Origin: Bacteroidota bacterium
GTDB taxonomy: Bacteria > Bacteroidota > Bacteroidia > Cytophagales > Cyclobacteriaceae
Assembly (NCBI GenBank): GCA_018266055.1
Contig: JAFDYT010000002.1
Coordinates: forward strand, 410,373 to 474,372
Direction of reading: 5' to 3'
Length of the DNA stretch: 64,000 nucleotides
Shown here: positions 16,837 to 25,385 of the stretch, in pieces
Numbering within the stretch: the first letter of the stretch is position 1
How the letters are laid out: each line of letters starts with the position of its first letter
Notes under the pieces: generated by a model
Told to the model about the DNA's origin: nothing
What the model saw: the letters and a program-made list of their open reading frames with translations, nothing else
The model's database searches: none
Position numbers and translations under genes: made by a program

Positions 16837-17802
16837 TTAGAAATCAAATACGATTTCATTCATACACTTGAAATGTCCTTTAGGGCATATATCAAATCCT
16901 ATTTTTGAACACGGGCGACAGCCCAAGTTGGTATTTTCCAATGAGTGATATTTAGTACGATACGGATACATCCCGAAAGCCGGAATCGTGTTTCCCCAAA
17001 TACTGTACACTTCTTTTTTGAATGCGGCAGCAATGTGCATCAAGCCGGTGTCATGTGAAAAAACCAGCGACGATTTTTTTATCACACTCGCCGATTGGTT
17101 AAGATTAAATTTTCCGCAGGAATTATAAATTAAATTTTTTCGTTCGCCATCCAGTTGCTCCAACGCCTCGCGCACTCGCTCGCCATTGTCAAAATCTTCT
17201 TTGCCGCCCAGCAGCACGATCGGGCGATTTATTTTTTTACAAAGTTCAATCATCCGCGCAACCGGCAGCTTCTTGGTTTCATGCTGGCCGCCGATAGCAT
17301 AAGCAACAAAGCCGGCGCGATGGCTTTCTGGTAGCCATTCGATCGGCACATCATCCTTTTCAGGAATAAAAAAATCCAAGCCCAAAGCATCGGCCTTTAC
17401 GCCTAGCGCCTTGGTAGTTTCGAGATAGCGATCAACGATATGAACGTCTGGTAGTTTGTTGATTTTAAGATTGACCATCAACCATTTCTCCACATTCAAT
17501 TTATTAAAACTCACGGCAGGCACACCGAGTTTGAATTTCAGTATTCGCGTGCGCAAGTTATTGTGCAGATCAACTACAAAATCGTATTTCTCATTTCGCA
17601 ATTCAGCGGCTAATGCGGTAAGGCTTTCGCCGAGATAAAACAGCTTGTCTATGTAAGGGTTATGTTCTAAAATTGATTTGTACTGCAACTTCGTAACGTA
17701 GTGAACCTGCACATTTTCTACCTGCGTTTTCAAGCAGCGAACTACCGGTGTAGTAAGCACTATGTCGCCGATTGACGAAAATCGTATAACCAGAATCTTC
17801 AT
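16837..17802 (-). CDS. Family 9 glycosyltransferase (heptosyltransferase-like)
   Basis: A 321-residue GT-B glycosyltransferase of the ADP-heptose:LPS heptosyltransferase family, acting at the inner face of the inner membrane in LPS core or related glycan assembly. The N-terminus ILVIRFSSIGDIVLTTPVVRCL and the later SHDTGLMHIAAAF motif (about 250-262), which binds the nucleotide sugar, are diagnostic. The C-terminus has an unusual cysteine cluster (GCRPCSKIGFDICPKGHFKCM, about 292-312) that could bind metal; it recurs in several family members. The actual sugar is unknown. It is divergent from the EVE gene and convergent with purF (9-base gap). Confidence 0.88.
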   Translation of the reverse strand: MKILVIRFSSIGDIVLTTPVVRCLKTQVENVQVHYVTKLQYKSILEHNPYIDKLFYLGESLTALAAELRNEKYDFVVDLHNNLRTRILKFKLGVPAVSFNKLNVEKWLMVNLKINKLPDVHIVDRYLETTKALGVKADALGLDFFIPEKDDVPIEWLPESHRAGFVAYAIGGQHETKKLPVARMIELCKKINRPIVLLGGKEDFDNGERVREALEQLDGERKNLIYNSCGKFNLNQSASVIKKSSLVFSHDTGLMHIAAAFKKEVYSIWGNTIPAFGMYPYRTKYHSLENTNLGCRPCSKIGFDICPKGHFKCMNEIVFDF

Positions 17803-17888
17803 TCGAATTAAATAGACCTTTAAAACTACAATTTATTTTTTTGTGCTATCTTTTAGCTTCAATCTTTAGTCACCAAAAATAAAAAGCA

Positions 17889-18290
17889 ATGAACTACTGG
17901 CTAGTGAAAACCGAACCAGGCACGTATTCCTGGGATGATCTTGCCCGCGATAAAAAAACCACGTGGGATGGGGTACGCAATTTTCAGGCGCGCAACAACC
18001 TGAAAGCAATGAAAAAGGGCGACATTGCTTTTGTGTATCACAGCGGCGAAGAGAAAGCAATTGTAGGTTTGGCCGAAATAAGTAAAGAAGGTTTTCCCGA
18101 CCCAAAAGATAACGCCTGGATTGCCGTTGAAATAAGTCATAAAAAGAAATTAAAAAACCCGGTGACCCTGGCCCAAATCAAAGCCGACAAACGATTAACG
18201 AACATGGCACTAGTCCGCAGTTCACGCTTGTCCGTGCAGCCCGTAAAAAAGGAAGAGTTTGATTGCGCGCTTGAGTTAAGTGAAAAATAA
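17889..18290 (+). CDS. EVE-domain protein
   Basis: A 133-residue protein that is almost entirely one EVE domain, a PUA-like fold thought to bind modified bases in RNA or DNA. The characteristic start MNYWLVKTEP, then TTWDGVRNFQARNNLKAMKKGD and LVRSSRLSVQPV are all present. The family fold has a pocket lined by aromatic residues for a flipped base. The gene abuts the next reading frame with no gap (TAA then ATG). No restriction or McrB-type partner is nearby, so a housekeeping RNA-modification reader is more likely than a defence role. Confidence 0.9.
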   Translation: MNYWLVKTEPGTYSWDDLARDKKTTWDGVRNFQARNNLKAMKKGDIAFVYHSGEEKAIVGLAEISKEGFPDPKDNAWIAVEISHKKKLKNPVTLAQIKADKRLTNMALVRSSRLSVQPVKKEEFDCALELSEK

Positions 18291-18350
18291 ATGGCGAGTA
18301 GCATCAACCAAAAAAGGATTACGGCTGCGCTGCATTTTCTTCAGCATAGA

Positions 18351-19916
18351 ATGCAGTTGTTTATTTTTTTATTGGTTTCGCTTCACGTTCTCGCCTTTGG
18401 GCAGGTTTCTCAAATCCAGCGATTTGAACTAGAGCACAAAAACTCAGATCACGATTTTATAATCATCAACATGGGTGCTCAAGGCATTGCCTTGGTGAGA
18501 GATTTGGAGAAGTTTGAAAATGACAAAAAAGTATGGGAAACTATTTTTGTCGACTCCACTCTTCATGAATCGTGGCGCGCAACGATAGAAGTAGGGACAC
18601 GGATGAACATCCTCGGGCATGAATTTCGCGACGGAAACATCTATCTTATATTCAGTGATCAGGAGTCCACTAAAGTGCAGCTCACCGAAATTCACAGCGC
18701 CAGCAAACTGATGGCCTCGCACTTGTTCAAGCCGCAGGTGGCTATGCAATACACGCAATTCATTGTGGTGAAAAACAAGGCGGTGTTTGGCGGATATATC
18801 TCTAAAGAGCCGGCTCTTATCTTATACGATTTGGCCAACGAAAGCACAAAAGTAGTTCCCGGGCTTTTTCAATCGCACGGCGAACTGCTGGATCTTCGGG
18901 CCAACAGCAACGATACCTTCAATGCGGTAGTGACTGAGCGACAAAGTAACGCCTCCAGGAAAATGGTCATTCGTACCTATGATGCCAACGGGGTTATCCT
19001 GGTAGACGATGCCATCGCTATCGACGAAGGCAAATCCATTCTCACGGCCATCACCAGCACGCTTGTACATGATGAGCTTATGATCATGGGCACGTGGACG
19101 TACGGCTCCAACCGTTCGGCGGCAGGCATATTCTCTGTAGGCGTCGATCCTTTCAGTGACCAGAAAATAAATTTCTACGACTTCCCCTCGCTCAACCATT
19201 TTCTGGATTACATGAAACCCAAACGGATGGCCCGGGTAAAAGCGAAAGCGGACTACCGAAGAAGTGTAAATAAGAATATTGAATTTCGGGTACACACATT
19301 ACCGGTGCGAATTGAAGAAACCAGTGAAGGCTTCTGCTTGCTTGCTGAGGTGTATGACCCGCCGACGCAAAGTGGATCGCGTACGGCCAATCCGTACAGC
19401 AACACCGGTTACAATCCTTATGCCTATTCTCCTTATGGATTTAATAGCATGCCCTATCGGTATTACGGAAACCCCTACGGATATAACCCGTATGCACCTA
19501 CCGGAAATTACTATTCCTTCGCGGAGACCCGAATGATGCACTCATCACTTTTATTTTTTGACAATCATGGTCAACTAACCGGCGACAATGGCTTGAAATT
19601 TCCGGAGATCAAATTAAGTACGAAAGAGCAAGTTTCAGATTTTGTGCTCTACAATAACCGTGTAACGATGGCGGTAAAAAATGAAAAGGAATTTCTTGTA
19701 AGCCAAAGTCAACCCGACGGCACATTTAAGGAAGAAAAATTTCTGGTGGCACTACAAAGCAATACGGAATCCATCAAATCCGAATCGAATGATGACGGTC
19801 GCCTGCGCACCTGGTATGGCCGCTATTTCTTTATCTATGGCCATCATTCTATAAAGGATAATTCCGAAAAAGGCTCACGCAACGTTTTCTACATCAATAA
19901 AGTGAAGGTGGATTGA
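18351..19916 (+). CDS. Secreted protein of unknown function with a Tyr/Pro/Asn-rich segment
   Basis: Not recognised as a family. The preferred start is ATG at 18351, which gives a clean signal peptide (MQLFIFLLVSLHVLAFGQ); an upstream in-frame ATG at 18291 touches the EVE stop and would add 20 residues before it. The mature part is beta-rich, with short recurring strands (LILYDL, MVIRTYDANG, ELMIMGTW, LLFFDNHGQ) suggestive of a propeller. Near residues 345-390 is a low-complexity stretch rich in NPY, SPYGF and NPYGYNPYAP units. A 19-base gap leads to the RimB-like gene, so it may belong to the same transcript. No T9SS sorting tail is seen, so a periplasmic location is likely. Confidence 0.7.
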   Translation: MQLFIFLLVSLHVLAFGQVSQIQRFELEHKNSDHDFIIINMGAQGIALVRDLEKFENDKKVWETIFVDSTLHESWRATIEVGTRMNILGHEFRDGNIYLIFSDQESTKVQLTEIHSASKLMASHLFKPQVAMQYTQFIVVKNKAVFGGYISKEPALILYDLANESTKVVPGLFQSHGELLDLRANSNDTFNAVVTERQSNASRKMVIRTYDANGVILVDDAIAIDEGKSILTAITSTLVHDELMIMGTWTYGSNRSAAGIFSVGVDPFSDQKINFYDFPSLNHFLDYMKPKRMARVKAKADYRRSVNKNIEFRVHTLPVRIEETSEGFCLLAEVYDPPTQSGSRTANPYSNTGYNPYAYSPYGFNSMPYRYYGNPYGYNPYAPTGNYYSFAETRMMHSSLLFFDNHGQLTGDNGLKFPEIKLSTKEQVSDFVLYNNRVTMAVKNEKEFLVSQSQPDGTFKEEKFLVALQSNTESIKSESNDDGRLRTWYGRYFFIYGHHSIKDNSEKGSRNVFYINKVKVD

Positions 19917-19935
19917 TTGTTCACTTCAAAATCCA

Positions 19936-20370
19936 ATGATGAAAATACTTGGCCGCTCTGATCGTGTTGACCTTCCGGGTCTGGGGTTAGAAAACATCCA
20001 CGCCAAGATTGACACCGGCGCCTACACGTGCAGCCTTCATTGCTCAGGAACGCAGGTAATTGACGGTGTGTTGCAATTTGTATTGCTCGACGAAGAACAT
20101 CCTGAGTTTACCGGACGCACTTTTTCATTCAAAAAATTCAAGCAACGCGAAATAAAAAATTCCTTCGGCGAGGCGGAGCTCCGGTACGTTATCAAAACGA
20201 AAATTAAAATCTTCGACGAGATTATACTTGCAGAGTTTTCGCTCAGCAACCGTGGCAATCTGAAATTTCCAGTTTTGCTTGGGCGTAAAATCCTCCGTGG
20301 GCGTTTCCTGATCGACGTGACCAAAAAAGATTTATCTTTCCTTGAAAAAACGACCGCCAATTTTTCCTAA
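19936..20370 (+). CDS. RimB-like retropepsin-type protease (putative ATP-dependent zinc protease family)
   Basis: A 144-residue protein of the family once called ATP-dependent zinc proteases, now seen as a retropepsin-like fold. The catalytic-type motif [12 protein letters not shown] holds Asp26-Thr-Gly-Ala, and a second family motif, [10 protein letters not shown], is near residue 113. Such proteins are regularly encoded next to RimK-type ATP-grasp ligases and are thought to trim or control glutamate tails. Here rimK starts 38 bases downstream. Two ATGs stand in tandem at the start. Confidence 0.87.
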   Translation: MMKILGRSDRVDLPGLGLENIHAKIDTGAYTCSLHCSGTQVIDGVLQFVLLDEEHPEFTGRTFSFKKFKQREIKNSFGEAELRYVIKTKIKIFDEIILAEFSLSNRGNLKFPVLLGRKILRGRFLIDVTKKDLSFLEKTTANFS

Positions 20371-20408
20371 GGGGAAATAAGGTGTTATCCATAAGACAAC
20401 TGTATCTC

Positions 20409-21317
20409 ATGAACATAGCCATTCTCTCGCGCGATCCGAAACTCTACTCCACCCGAAGACTGAAAGAAGCCGGTGAAAAGCGTGGCCACAAAGTGGAGAT
20501 CATCGATCACATGAAATGTGTGCTTTTGATTGAAAAGAAGAAACCGATGGTGTGGTACAACGGCCGCAAGCTCGACTACTTTGATGCGGTGATTCCGCGC
20601 ATCGGTGCGTCTGTTACATTTTATGGAGCAGCAGTGGTTCGCCAGTTTGAAATGATGAAAGTTTTTACCGCCGTGGAGTCACAGGCGTTGATTCGCTCAC
20701 GCGACAAACTCCGTAGTCTGCAAATTTTATCACGCGCCGGATTGGATTTGCCTAAAACCATTTTTATGGACTACTCCAAAGATACCGAAGGAGCCGTGGA
20801 GGCAGTAGGCGGTGCGCCGGTGGTCATTAAACTTCTTGAAGGAACGCAAGGACTTGGTGTAGTATTGGCTGAAAATAAAAAAGCGGCCCAATCGGTGATC
20901 GAAGCATTTCATGGTGTGAAAGCGCGCATTATCATTCAGGAATTTATCAAAGAAGCCAAAGGCGCCGACATTCGTGCATTTGTAGTCAATGGCGAAGTGG
21001 TGGGAGCCATGCGCAGGCAAGCGCGCGACGGCGAGTTTCGCAGCAATTTGCACCGCGGCGGATATGCTACAGTAGTGAAGTTGAGCCGTCATGAAAAATA
21101 CACGGCCATAACGGCGGCTAAGAAAATGGGCCTCGGTGTAGCCGGTGTAGATATGTTGCCTTCTAAACGTGGACCATTAATTATCGAAGTGAATTCATCG
21201 CCCGGTCTCGAAGGAATTGAAGGCGCCACCAAGGTGGACATAGCCGGAAAAATTTATAAGTACATCGAAAAGCATGCGGGATCCAAAAAAATCCAGAAAG
21301 ACAAAGTCAATGCCTGA
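20409..21317 (+). CDS. rimK: RimK-type ATP-grasp glutamate ligase
   Basis: In E. coli RimK adds glutamates to the C-terminus of ribosomal protein bS6 and can make poly-glutamate. The start is the ATG at 20409 ([15 protein letters not shown]); a GTG reading to 20382 adds nine unrelated residues. The 302-residue enzyme has a N-terminal Rossmann-like domain (1-95) and an ATP-grasp domain with [18 protein letters not shown] (about 138-155), [18 protein letters not shown], and the Mg-binding [13 protein letters not shown] near the C-terminus. It sits between the RimB-like protease and an AspA/AstE-like hydrolase, a conserved arrangement for amide-ligase/hydrolase systems. The substrate here is inferred, not shown. 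Confidence 0.93.
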   Translation: MNIAILSRDPKLYSTRRLKEAGEKRGHKVEIIDHMKCVLLIEKKKPMVWYNGRKLDYFDAVIPRIGASVTFYGAAVVRQFEMMKVFTAVESQALIRSRDKLRSLQILSRAGLDLPKTIFMDYSKDTEGAVEAVGGAPVVIKLLEGTQGLGVVLAENKKAAQSVIEAFHGVKARIIIQEFIKEAKGADIRAFVVNGEVVGAMRRQARDGEFRSNLHRGGYATVVKLSRHEKYTAITAAKKMGLGVAGVDMLPSKRGPLIIEVNSSPGLEGIEGATKVDIAGKIYKYIEKHAGSKKIQKDKVNA

Positions 21318-21351
21318 TAGGATCAAAAGAATTCTTTAAAAGAAGCGCCGA

Positions 21352-22326
21352 ATGAAAAGCATCACTATTGCCGAGCACTCCATCAAGCCGGGCGAATTCA
21401 AAGAAATAAACATCAATATTGCGCGGCTTCCATCGCGTACGCAGATTAACACTCCGATTTATATTTATCGCGGTCTTGAAGATGGCCCTGTGCTCGCGCT
21501 CACTGCCGGAATGCACGGCGATGAAATCAACGGAATGGAAATCGTGCGCCGCATTATCGACCTGGGCTATAATCGCGTAAAGCGTGGTACGGTTTTGTGC
21601 ATGCCAGTCATAAACGTGTACGGGTTCTTAAATTATTCACGCGAAGTGCCCGATGGAAAAGATATCAACCGCTCATTCCCCGGCAGCAAGACGGGCTCAC
21701 TCGCTGCGCGTGTAGCGCACCACATCACGCACGATGTGCTTCCCTTCATCGACTACGGGGTGGATTTTCATACCGGCGGCGCGATGCGAACCAATTATCC
21801 ACAAGTGCGCTGTGTGATGCAGGAAAAAATCAATGTCGAATTGGCCAACGCTTTTCACGCTCCATTCACCATCGACTCGCCCTTCCGGCCACATTCATTG
21901 CGGCTTACTGCATCGAAAAAAAATAAACACATCATCGTGTACGAAGGCGGCGAATCGGTACGTTTCGATCAGTATGCGATCCAGCAGGGGATCAACGGTA
22001 CATTGCGATTGATGAAACACCTCGGCATGATCGATGAAGCGCCGGCGCCAACAGAAGAAAACAAGATCATCTGGAGCTCTTCGTGGGCACGTGCTCATAA
22101 CGCAGGGCTATTTCAAACCGAAATAAAATGTGGCGATTTGATTTCTAAAAATCAACTGGTCGGCACGCTTACAGATCCTTTTGGTGAATACAAAGAAGAA
22201 GTGAAGTCGCCCGCTACGGGCTACGTTGTAGGGCTCAACAACAACCCCGTTGTCAATGCAGGTGACGCGCTTATCCACATTGGCCAGGATAATCTCTGTC
22301 GGATTGGTGGAAGTGGGGAAGAGTGA
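21352..22326 (+). CDS. Succinylglutamate desuccinylase/aspartoacylase family zinc hydrolase
   Basis: An M14-like zinc-dependent amide hydrolase of 324 residues. The metal-binding motif GMHGDEINGMEIVRRI (His and Glu near residues 49-52) and the third ligand in DFHTGG (about 142) are present. The C-terminal domain (about 240-318) has the EVKSPATGYVVGLNNNPVVNAGD pattern of the family. It follows rimK by 34 bases. Enzymes of this type cleave N-acyl or glutamyl amide bonds, so it could remove or recycle what RimK adds; that is inference from context. Confidence 0.88.
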   Translation: MKSITIAEHSIKPGEFKEININIARLPSRTQINTPIYIYRGLEDGPVLALTAGMHGDEINGMEIVRRIIDLGYNRVKRGTVLCMPVINVYGFLNYSREVPDGKDINRSFPGSKTGSLAARVAHHITHDVLPFIDYGVDFHTGGAMRTNYPQVRCVMQEKINVELANAFHAPFTIDSPFRPHSLRLTASKKNKHIIVYEGGESVRFDQYAIQQGINGTLRLMKHLGMIDEAPAPTEENKIIWSSSWARAHNAGLFQTEIKCGDLISKNQLVGTLTDPFGEYKEEVKSPATGYVVGLNNNPVVNAGDALIHIGQDNLCRIGGSGEE

Positions 22327-22367
22327 TTTTCATATTCGAGTAAGGTCCTAACTTCAATTCAGGAAAA

Positions 22368-23042
22368 ATGAATCGCGTTGACAGGCTCATGGGCATCCTC
22401 ACGTATCTGCAATCGCACAAATACGTGATGGCCGAACGGCTTTCCGAAAAATTTGAAATCAGTATCCGCACGGTTTATCGGGATATTAGAGCTCTTGAAG
22501 AAATAGGAATTCCCATTTCGTTTGAAAACAATAAAGGATATTTTATTGTGCAGGGATACTTTCTTCCTCCGGTGTCGCTCACGTCGGGCGAAGCCAATGC
22601 GCTCATTCTTGTGGCTGCACTGGCTCATCGCTTCACAGACAAAACCACCACCAGAAACACCGAAAATGCCATTGAAAAAATTAGAACTGTTCTGCGTACT
22701 TCAGAAAAAGAAAAATCAGAGCAATTCAGCAACCGCGTTAAAGTGCTCAACACGCAGCCATTTGCTAACCAATACTTGTCGGATGTACAGCAAGCTATTG
22801 CTGACCAGCTTATATTGAAGATCGAATACACAGACGCGCACCAACGCAAAACCTCACGCGAAATCGAGCCCATCGGCATGATCTACTATACAGAGCAGTG
22901 GCACATTATCGCCTGGTGTTGGAAACGCAACGACTATCGTGACTTCCGTATGGGCCAAATCAACGCACTTACCTCAACGGGCAAACCTTTCAAAAAGAAA
23001 ACCCACATCAGCCTGGACGACCACATCCGTACTTGGAAATAA
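22368..23042 (+). CDS. HTH/WYL-domain transcriptional regulator
   Basis: A 224-residue YafY-like regulator. An N-terminal DeoR-type helix-turn-helix (MNRVDRLMGILTYLQSHKYVMAERLSEKFEISIRTVYRDIRALEEIGIPI, about 1-50) is followed by a linker and a WYL domain (about 135-200), a ligand- or nucleic-acid-sensing module. The WYL core is variant (TEQWHIIAWCWKR). It is 41 bases downstream of the AspA-like gene and may control the RimB/RimK cluster or act elsewhere. A perfect inverted repeat follows its stop. Confidence 0.9.
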   Translation: MNRVDRLMGILTYLQSHKYVMAERLSEKFEISIRTVYRDIRALEEIGIPISFENNKGYFIVQGYFLPPVSLTSGEANALILVAALAHRFTDKTTTRNTENAIEKIRTVLRTSEKEKSEQFSNRVKVLNTQPFANQYLSDVQQAIADQLILKIEYTDAHQRKTSREIEPIGMIYYTEQWHIIAWCWKRNDYRDFRMGQINALTSTGKPFKKKTHISLDDHIRTWK

Positions 23043-23049
23043 TTTTTTT

Positions 23050-23075
23050 CGGACTGCCATAGGGTTGGCAGTCCG
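23050..23075. repeat. Perfect 10-bp inverted repeat after the WYL gene
   Basis: CGGACTGCCA (23050-23059) and TGGCAGTCCG (23066-23075) are perfect complements with a 6-base loop. A run of seven T stands before, not after, the hairpin on the plus strand, and on the minus strand the run reads as A. It is therefore not a standard intrinsic terminator, but could be a transcript-stabilising hairpin or a protein-binding site. Confidence 0.55.
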
Positions 23076-23158
23076 GCGCAGGTTATTTGTTGCCATGATC
23101 ACCCTGATGAGCAAGTATCAGGTTGATCATCGACACCATTCACCCAACCTTTGCGCTC

Positions 23159-23392
23159 ATGAATTCAATACAAAAGCAAAATTCCAATGAGAGATCATTC
23201 GCCGAGCCCGACTGGCAGATACTTGACGCTGCCCTCAAGAATTTATCAATCCAATCCGATTTTCGCATTCACATTTCCAAAAAAGAAGGTTGCGAAATGG
23301 AAATACAAATTGAAAAGGAGCCTACTCCAAATCAGTCACAAGAGAAGAAGTCCATCCACATTACACCGGGATTGTATGACTTATTTTGGTAA
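23159..23392 (+). CDS. Small protein of unknown function, overlapping the next gene
   Basis: A 77-residue frame starting at ATG 23159 (MNSIQKQNSNERSFAEPDWQ); an in-frame extension to 23123 is less likely. It is charged and amphipathic, with a segment reading like a real structured protein (DWQILDAALKNLSIQSDFRIHI, then EMEIQIEKE) and an aromatic end (HITPGLYDLFW). It has no signal peptide. It ends 17 bases inside the start of the secreted protein gene, in another frame, which looks like translational coupling. Another frame covers the same bases as a long N-terminal extension of the next gene, but that extension lacks protein-like character. Moderately supported; no family recognised. Confidence 0.55.
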   Translation: MNSIQKQNSNERSFAEPDWQILDAALKNLSIQSDFRIHISKKEGCEMEIQIEKEPTPNQSQEKKSIHITPGLYDLFW

Positions 23393-24149
23393 ACACTGCC
23401 TGGTGCTTGCGGCCAGCCTTGTTTTGTTATCGTTCGTAGCCACAGCTCAGGTAAGAAAGAGGGGCACTGATTCGCTGAGTTCGTCCGTTTTAGTCATTAC
23501 TCCTCGCTTTAATTCTGCCGGGCATTTTCCTTTTACAGGGTCGCTGCTCAATACAAATCTGAATTTTGATTTGAATATTTTTTATGAACGTAAGCGGAAT
23601 GGTTTTTTCCTTTTCAAGTCGGTCGATCTGGTTGACCCTCATTCAGGTGTGAATTACTTTCAGCCTGGCATCTTCCACAGGTTTGAATTCAGCAGTAAAG
23701 TGCAGATGCGTACTTTCTTTGGGTATTTGTTTTCGCAGACACAGGGATTTCGAGACAATGACTCAGACTATTATACAGCAGCCTCAGTTTACTGGGCGAT
23801 TCGCGAAAATCTAAAAGTGGAAAACACGGCTTTGTTTTTCGATCTTAGTCAATCTTCAAAGTTGGCTGACCGATTGTTAGTCTCCTATTTTAACGAGGGG
23901 TTTAAAATTGACCTTTATGTTTGGCACCGTTGGGAATGGGCAAGTCAATCGCATGCTACTTCGGCCAGTCTTGCAATCGGTTTTCCGAAAATTAAAATCA
24001 CACGTTCCCTTTCCATCGCCAACACTATTTCTTATCAGGGATATTTGAGTGCCGAAAAGCCAAGCTACGCCATGCAGAAGGGGTTGCTCATATCGGTAGC
24101 CTTTCCAATTAACGTGGAGACTAATCCTAAAAATCGGGGCAGGGAATAA
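23376..24149 (+). CDS. Exported probable outer-membrane beta-barrel protein of unknown function
   Basis: The preferred start is ATG 23376, giving a signal peptide (about residues 1-25, ending VATAQ) and a 257-residue protein. An upstream reading from 23187 would bury that signal peptide at residue 64 and is rejected. The mature region alternates polar and hydrophobic residues in short strands ending in aromatics (FFGYLFSQTQGF, VENTALFFDLSQ, KIDLYVWHRWEWA), with a last strand QKGLLISVAFPINV, consistent with a small barrel. No named family recognised. It overlaps the small upstream gene by 17 bases and the convergent PorP/SprF gene by 23 bases. Confidence 0.65.
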   Translation: MTYFGKHCLVLAASLVLLSFVATAQVRKRGTDSLSSSVLVITPRFNSAGHFPFTGSLLNTNLNFDLNIFYERKRNGFFLFKSVDLVDPHSGVNYFQPGIFHRFEFSSKVQMRTFFGYLFSQTQGFRDNDSDYYTAASVYWAIRENLKVENTALFFDLSQSSKLADRLLVSYFNEGFKIDLYVWHRWEWASQSHATSASLAIGFPKIKITRSLSIANTISYQGYLSAEKPSYAMQKGLLISVAFPINVETNPKNRGRE

Positions 24150-25167
24150 AGAGTTTGTCCTTCGGGGGCTTGCGCGGATCGCGCGTGCTCCAGCTATACA
24201 CGATGCTAAACTCATGTGCACCTCCGCTTGAAGGGCCAAGTTTTGAAATGGTATAATCGTAGCTGTAGCCGATGTTCAATACGTCTTTCACACCTTTTTT
24301 GGTAAATCCGATCAGCATCACAATCGATTCATTGTTGACATTGCCATTTACATTTTTAAAAGGAACTCCCCGATACCACGTGCCGATAATCAGGGGTTCA
24401 AGTGTATAGTATAAACCGACATCCATCTGATCAAAACGTCCCTGATGGCGATATTGAACCGTAGGCGTGATGCTTCTTTCACGCGGTTTGTTATAAAACC
24501 CCTGGCCCATGACGCCGGGCGAAAGATAAAATTTCCAGCCGGCATGCCCACTGATTTTCATAGGGAGTCGGTCGGGCTGGCCCGCCAGCGACTGATCAGG
24601 TTGTGTGATGTGCGCCGCCGTTACGCCGAGCCACCCGTTTTTAGAATACATAAGCCCGCCCATGGTCATGTCAGGAAAAAATTTCGACTGCCCGGAGTTG
24701 AGACCTTCTACCGATTGTTTATTTACTACTTGTCCGGTGGTGGGATCGAACTGATCGCCGAAAGTCAGCTTGTCAAAATTAATTCCGCGATTATAAATTG
24801 AGGCCTGGAACCCTGGGCGAAATGAAAGTCCTTTAGTGATTTGTAGTTCGTAAGAATAGATGAGGCCGATGCTGGTTGATTGCAACCCGAGTAACCCTTC
24901 GCGGTCGCGATTGATGATCACACCCACGCCGCTGTTTTTCTCTTCAATATAGAGATCCGCGAAAGCGGAAATAGTATTGAAGTTGGCATCGATGGCAGGC
25001 CATTGATTGCGGTAGTTGGTGCCGATCCGCGCCTGACCCGTAGCGCCGGCAAAAGCAGGATTGAGATACAATGGCGCTGCATAAAATTGCGAAAACTGTG
25101 GGTCTTGGGCAGCGGCTTCACTGCACATCACAAACATGGCTACTACGAGACCAACCAGTTTATACAT
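24127..25167 (-). CDS. PorP/SprF-like type IX secretion system membrane protein
   Basis: Outer-membrane beta-barrel of the PorP/SprF family; SprF-type members are needed for secretion and surface attachment of partner T9SS cargos with a type B C-terminal domain. The start is taken as ATG 25167 (MYKLVGLVVAMFVMCSEAAAQD, a clean signal peptide). The hallmark DPQFSQFYAAPLYLNPAFAGATGQARIGTNYRNQWP follows directly, with the family GVGVIINRDREGLLGLQSTSIGLIYSY region and a C-terminal HEFSIVYSW strand. About 346 residues. It is divergent from a giant cargo-like gene with a type B-like end, the usual pairing. Confidence 0.93.
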   Translation of the reverse strand: MYKLVGLVVAMFVMCSEAAAQDPQFSQFYAAPLYLNPAFAGATGQARIGTNYRNQWPAIDANFNTISAFADLYIEEKNSGVGVIINRDREGLLGLQSTSIGLIYSYELQITKGLSFRPGFQASIYNRGINFDKLTFGDQFDPTTGQVVNKQSVEGLNSGQSKFFPDMTMGGLMYSKNGWLGVTAAHITQPDQSLAGQPDRLPMKISGHAGWKFYLSPGVMGQGFYNKPRERSITPTVQYRHQGRFDQMDVGLYYTLEPLIIGTWYRGVPFKNVNGNVNNESIVMLIGFTKKGVKDVLNIGYSYDYTISKLGPSSGGAHEFSIVYSWSTRDPRKPPKDKLFIPCPDF

Positions 25168-25385
25168 CCATTCGGGGGATTTACCTACACACATCCAAGC
25201 AAATTAAGTCGTTTCGAGACATTTAAAAAAACATTTGTCGACAAATCAAGGTCATTGGTCTATCTAACGATATTTTCGACCAAATTGTATAATTTAGTGG
25301 GTCTTGGGCGTTTTAACTTAGCGAAAACAGCGTGTTAGGCAACTCGCATTACCTAACCCAACTCCACAGGATAAAGACATTATTG

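Noticed and set aside
17889-18290. EVE gene as part of a defence island
   Set aside because: No McrB, restriction, nuclease or other defence gene lies nearby, and the neighbours are metabolic or ribosomal-modification genes.
23187-23375. N-terminal extension of the exported protein
   Set aside because: It would put the signal peptide at residue 64, and the same bases are better read as the small gene in another frame.
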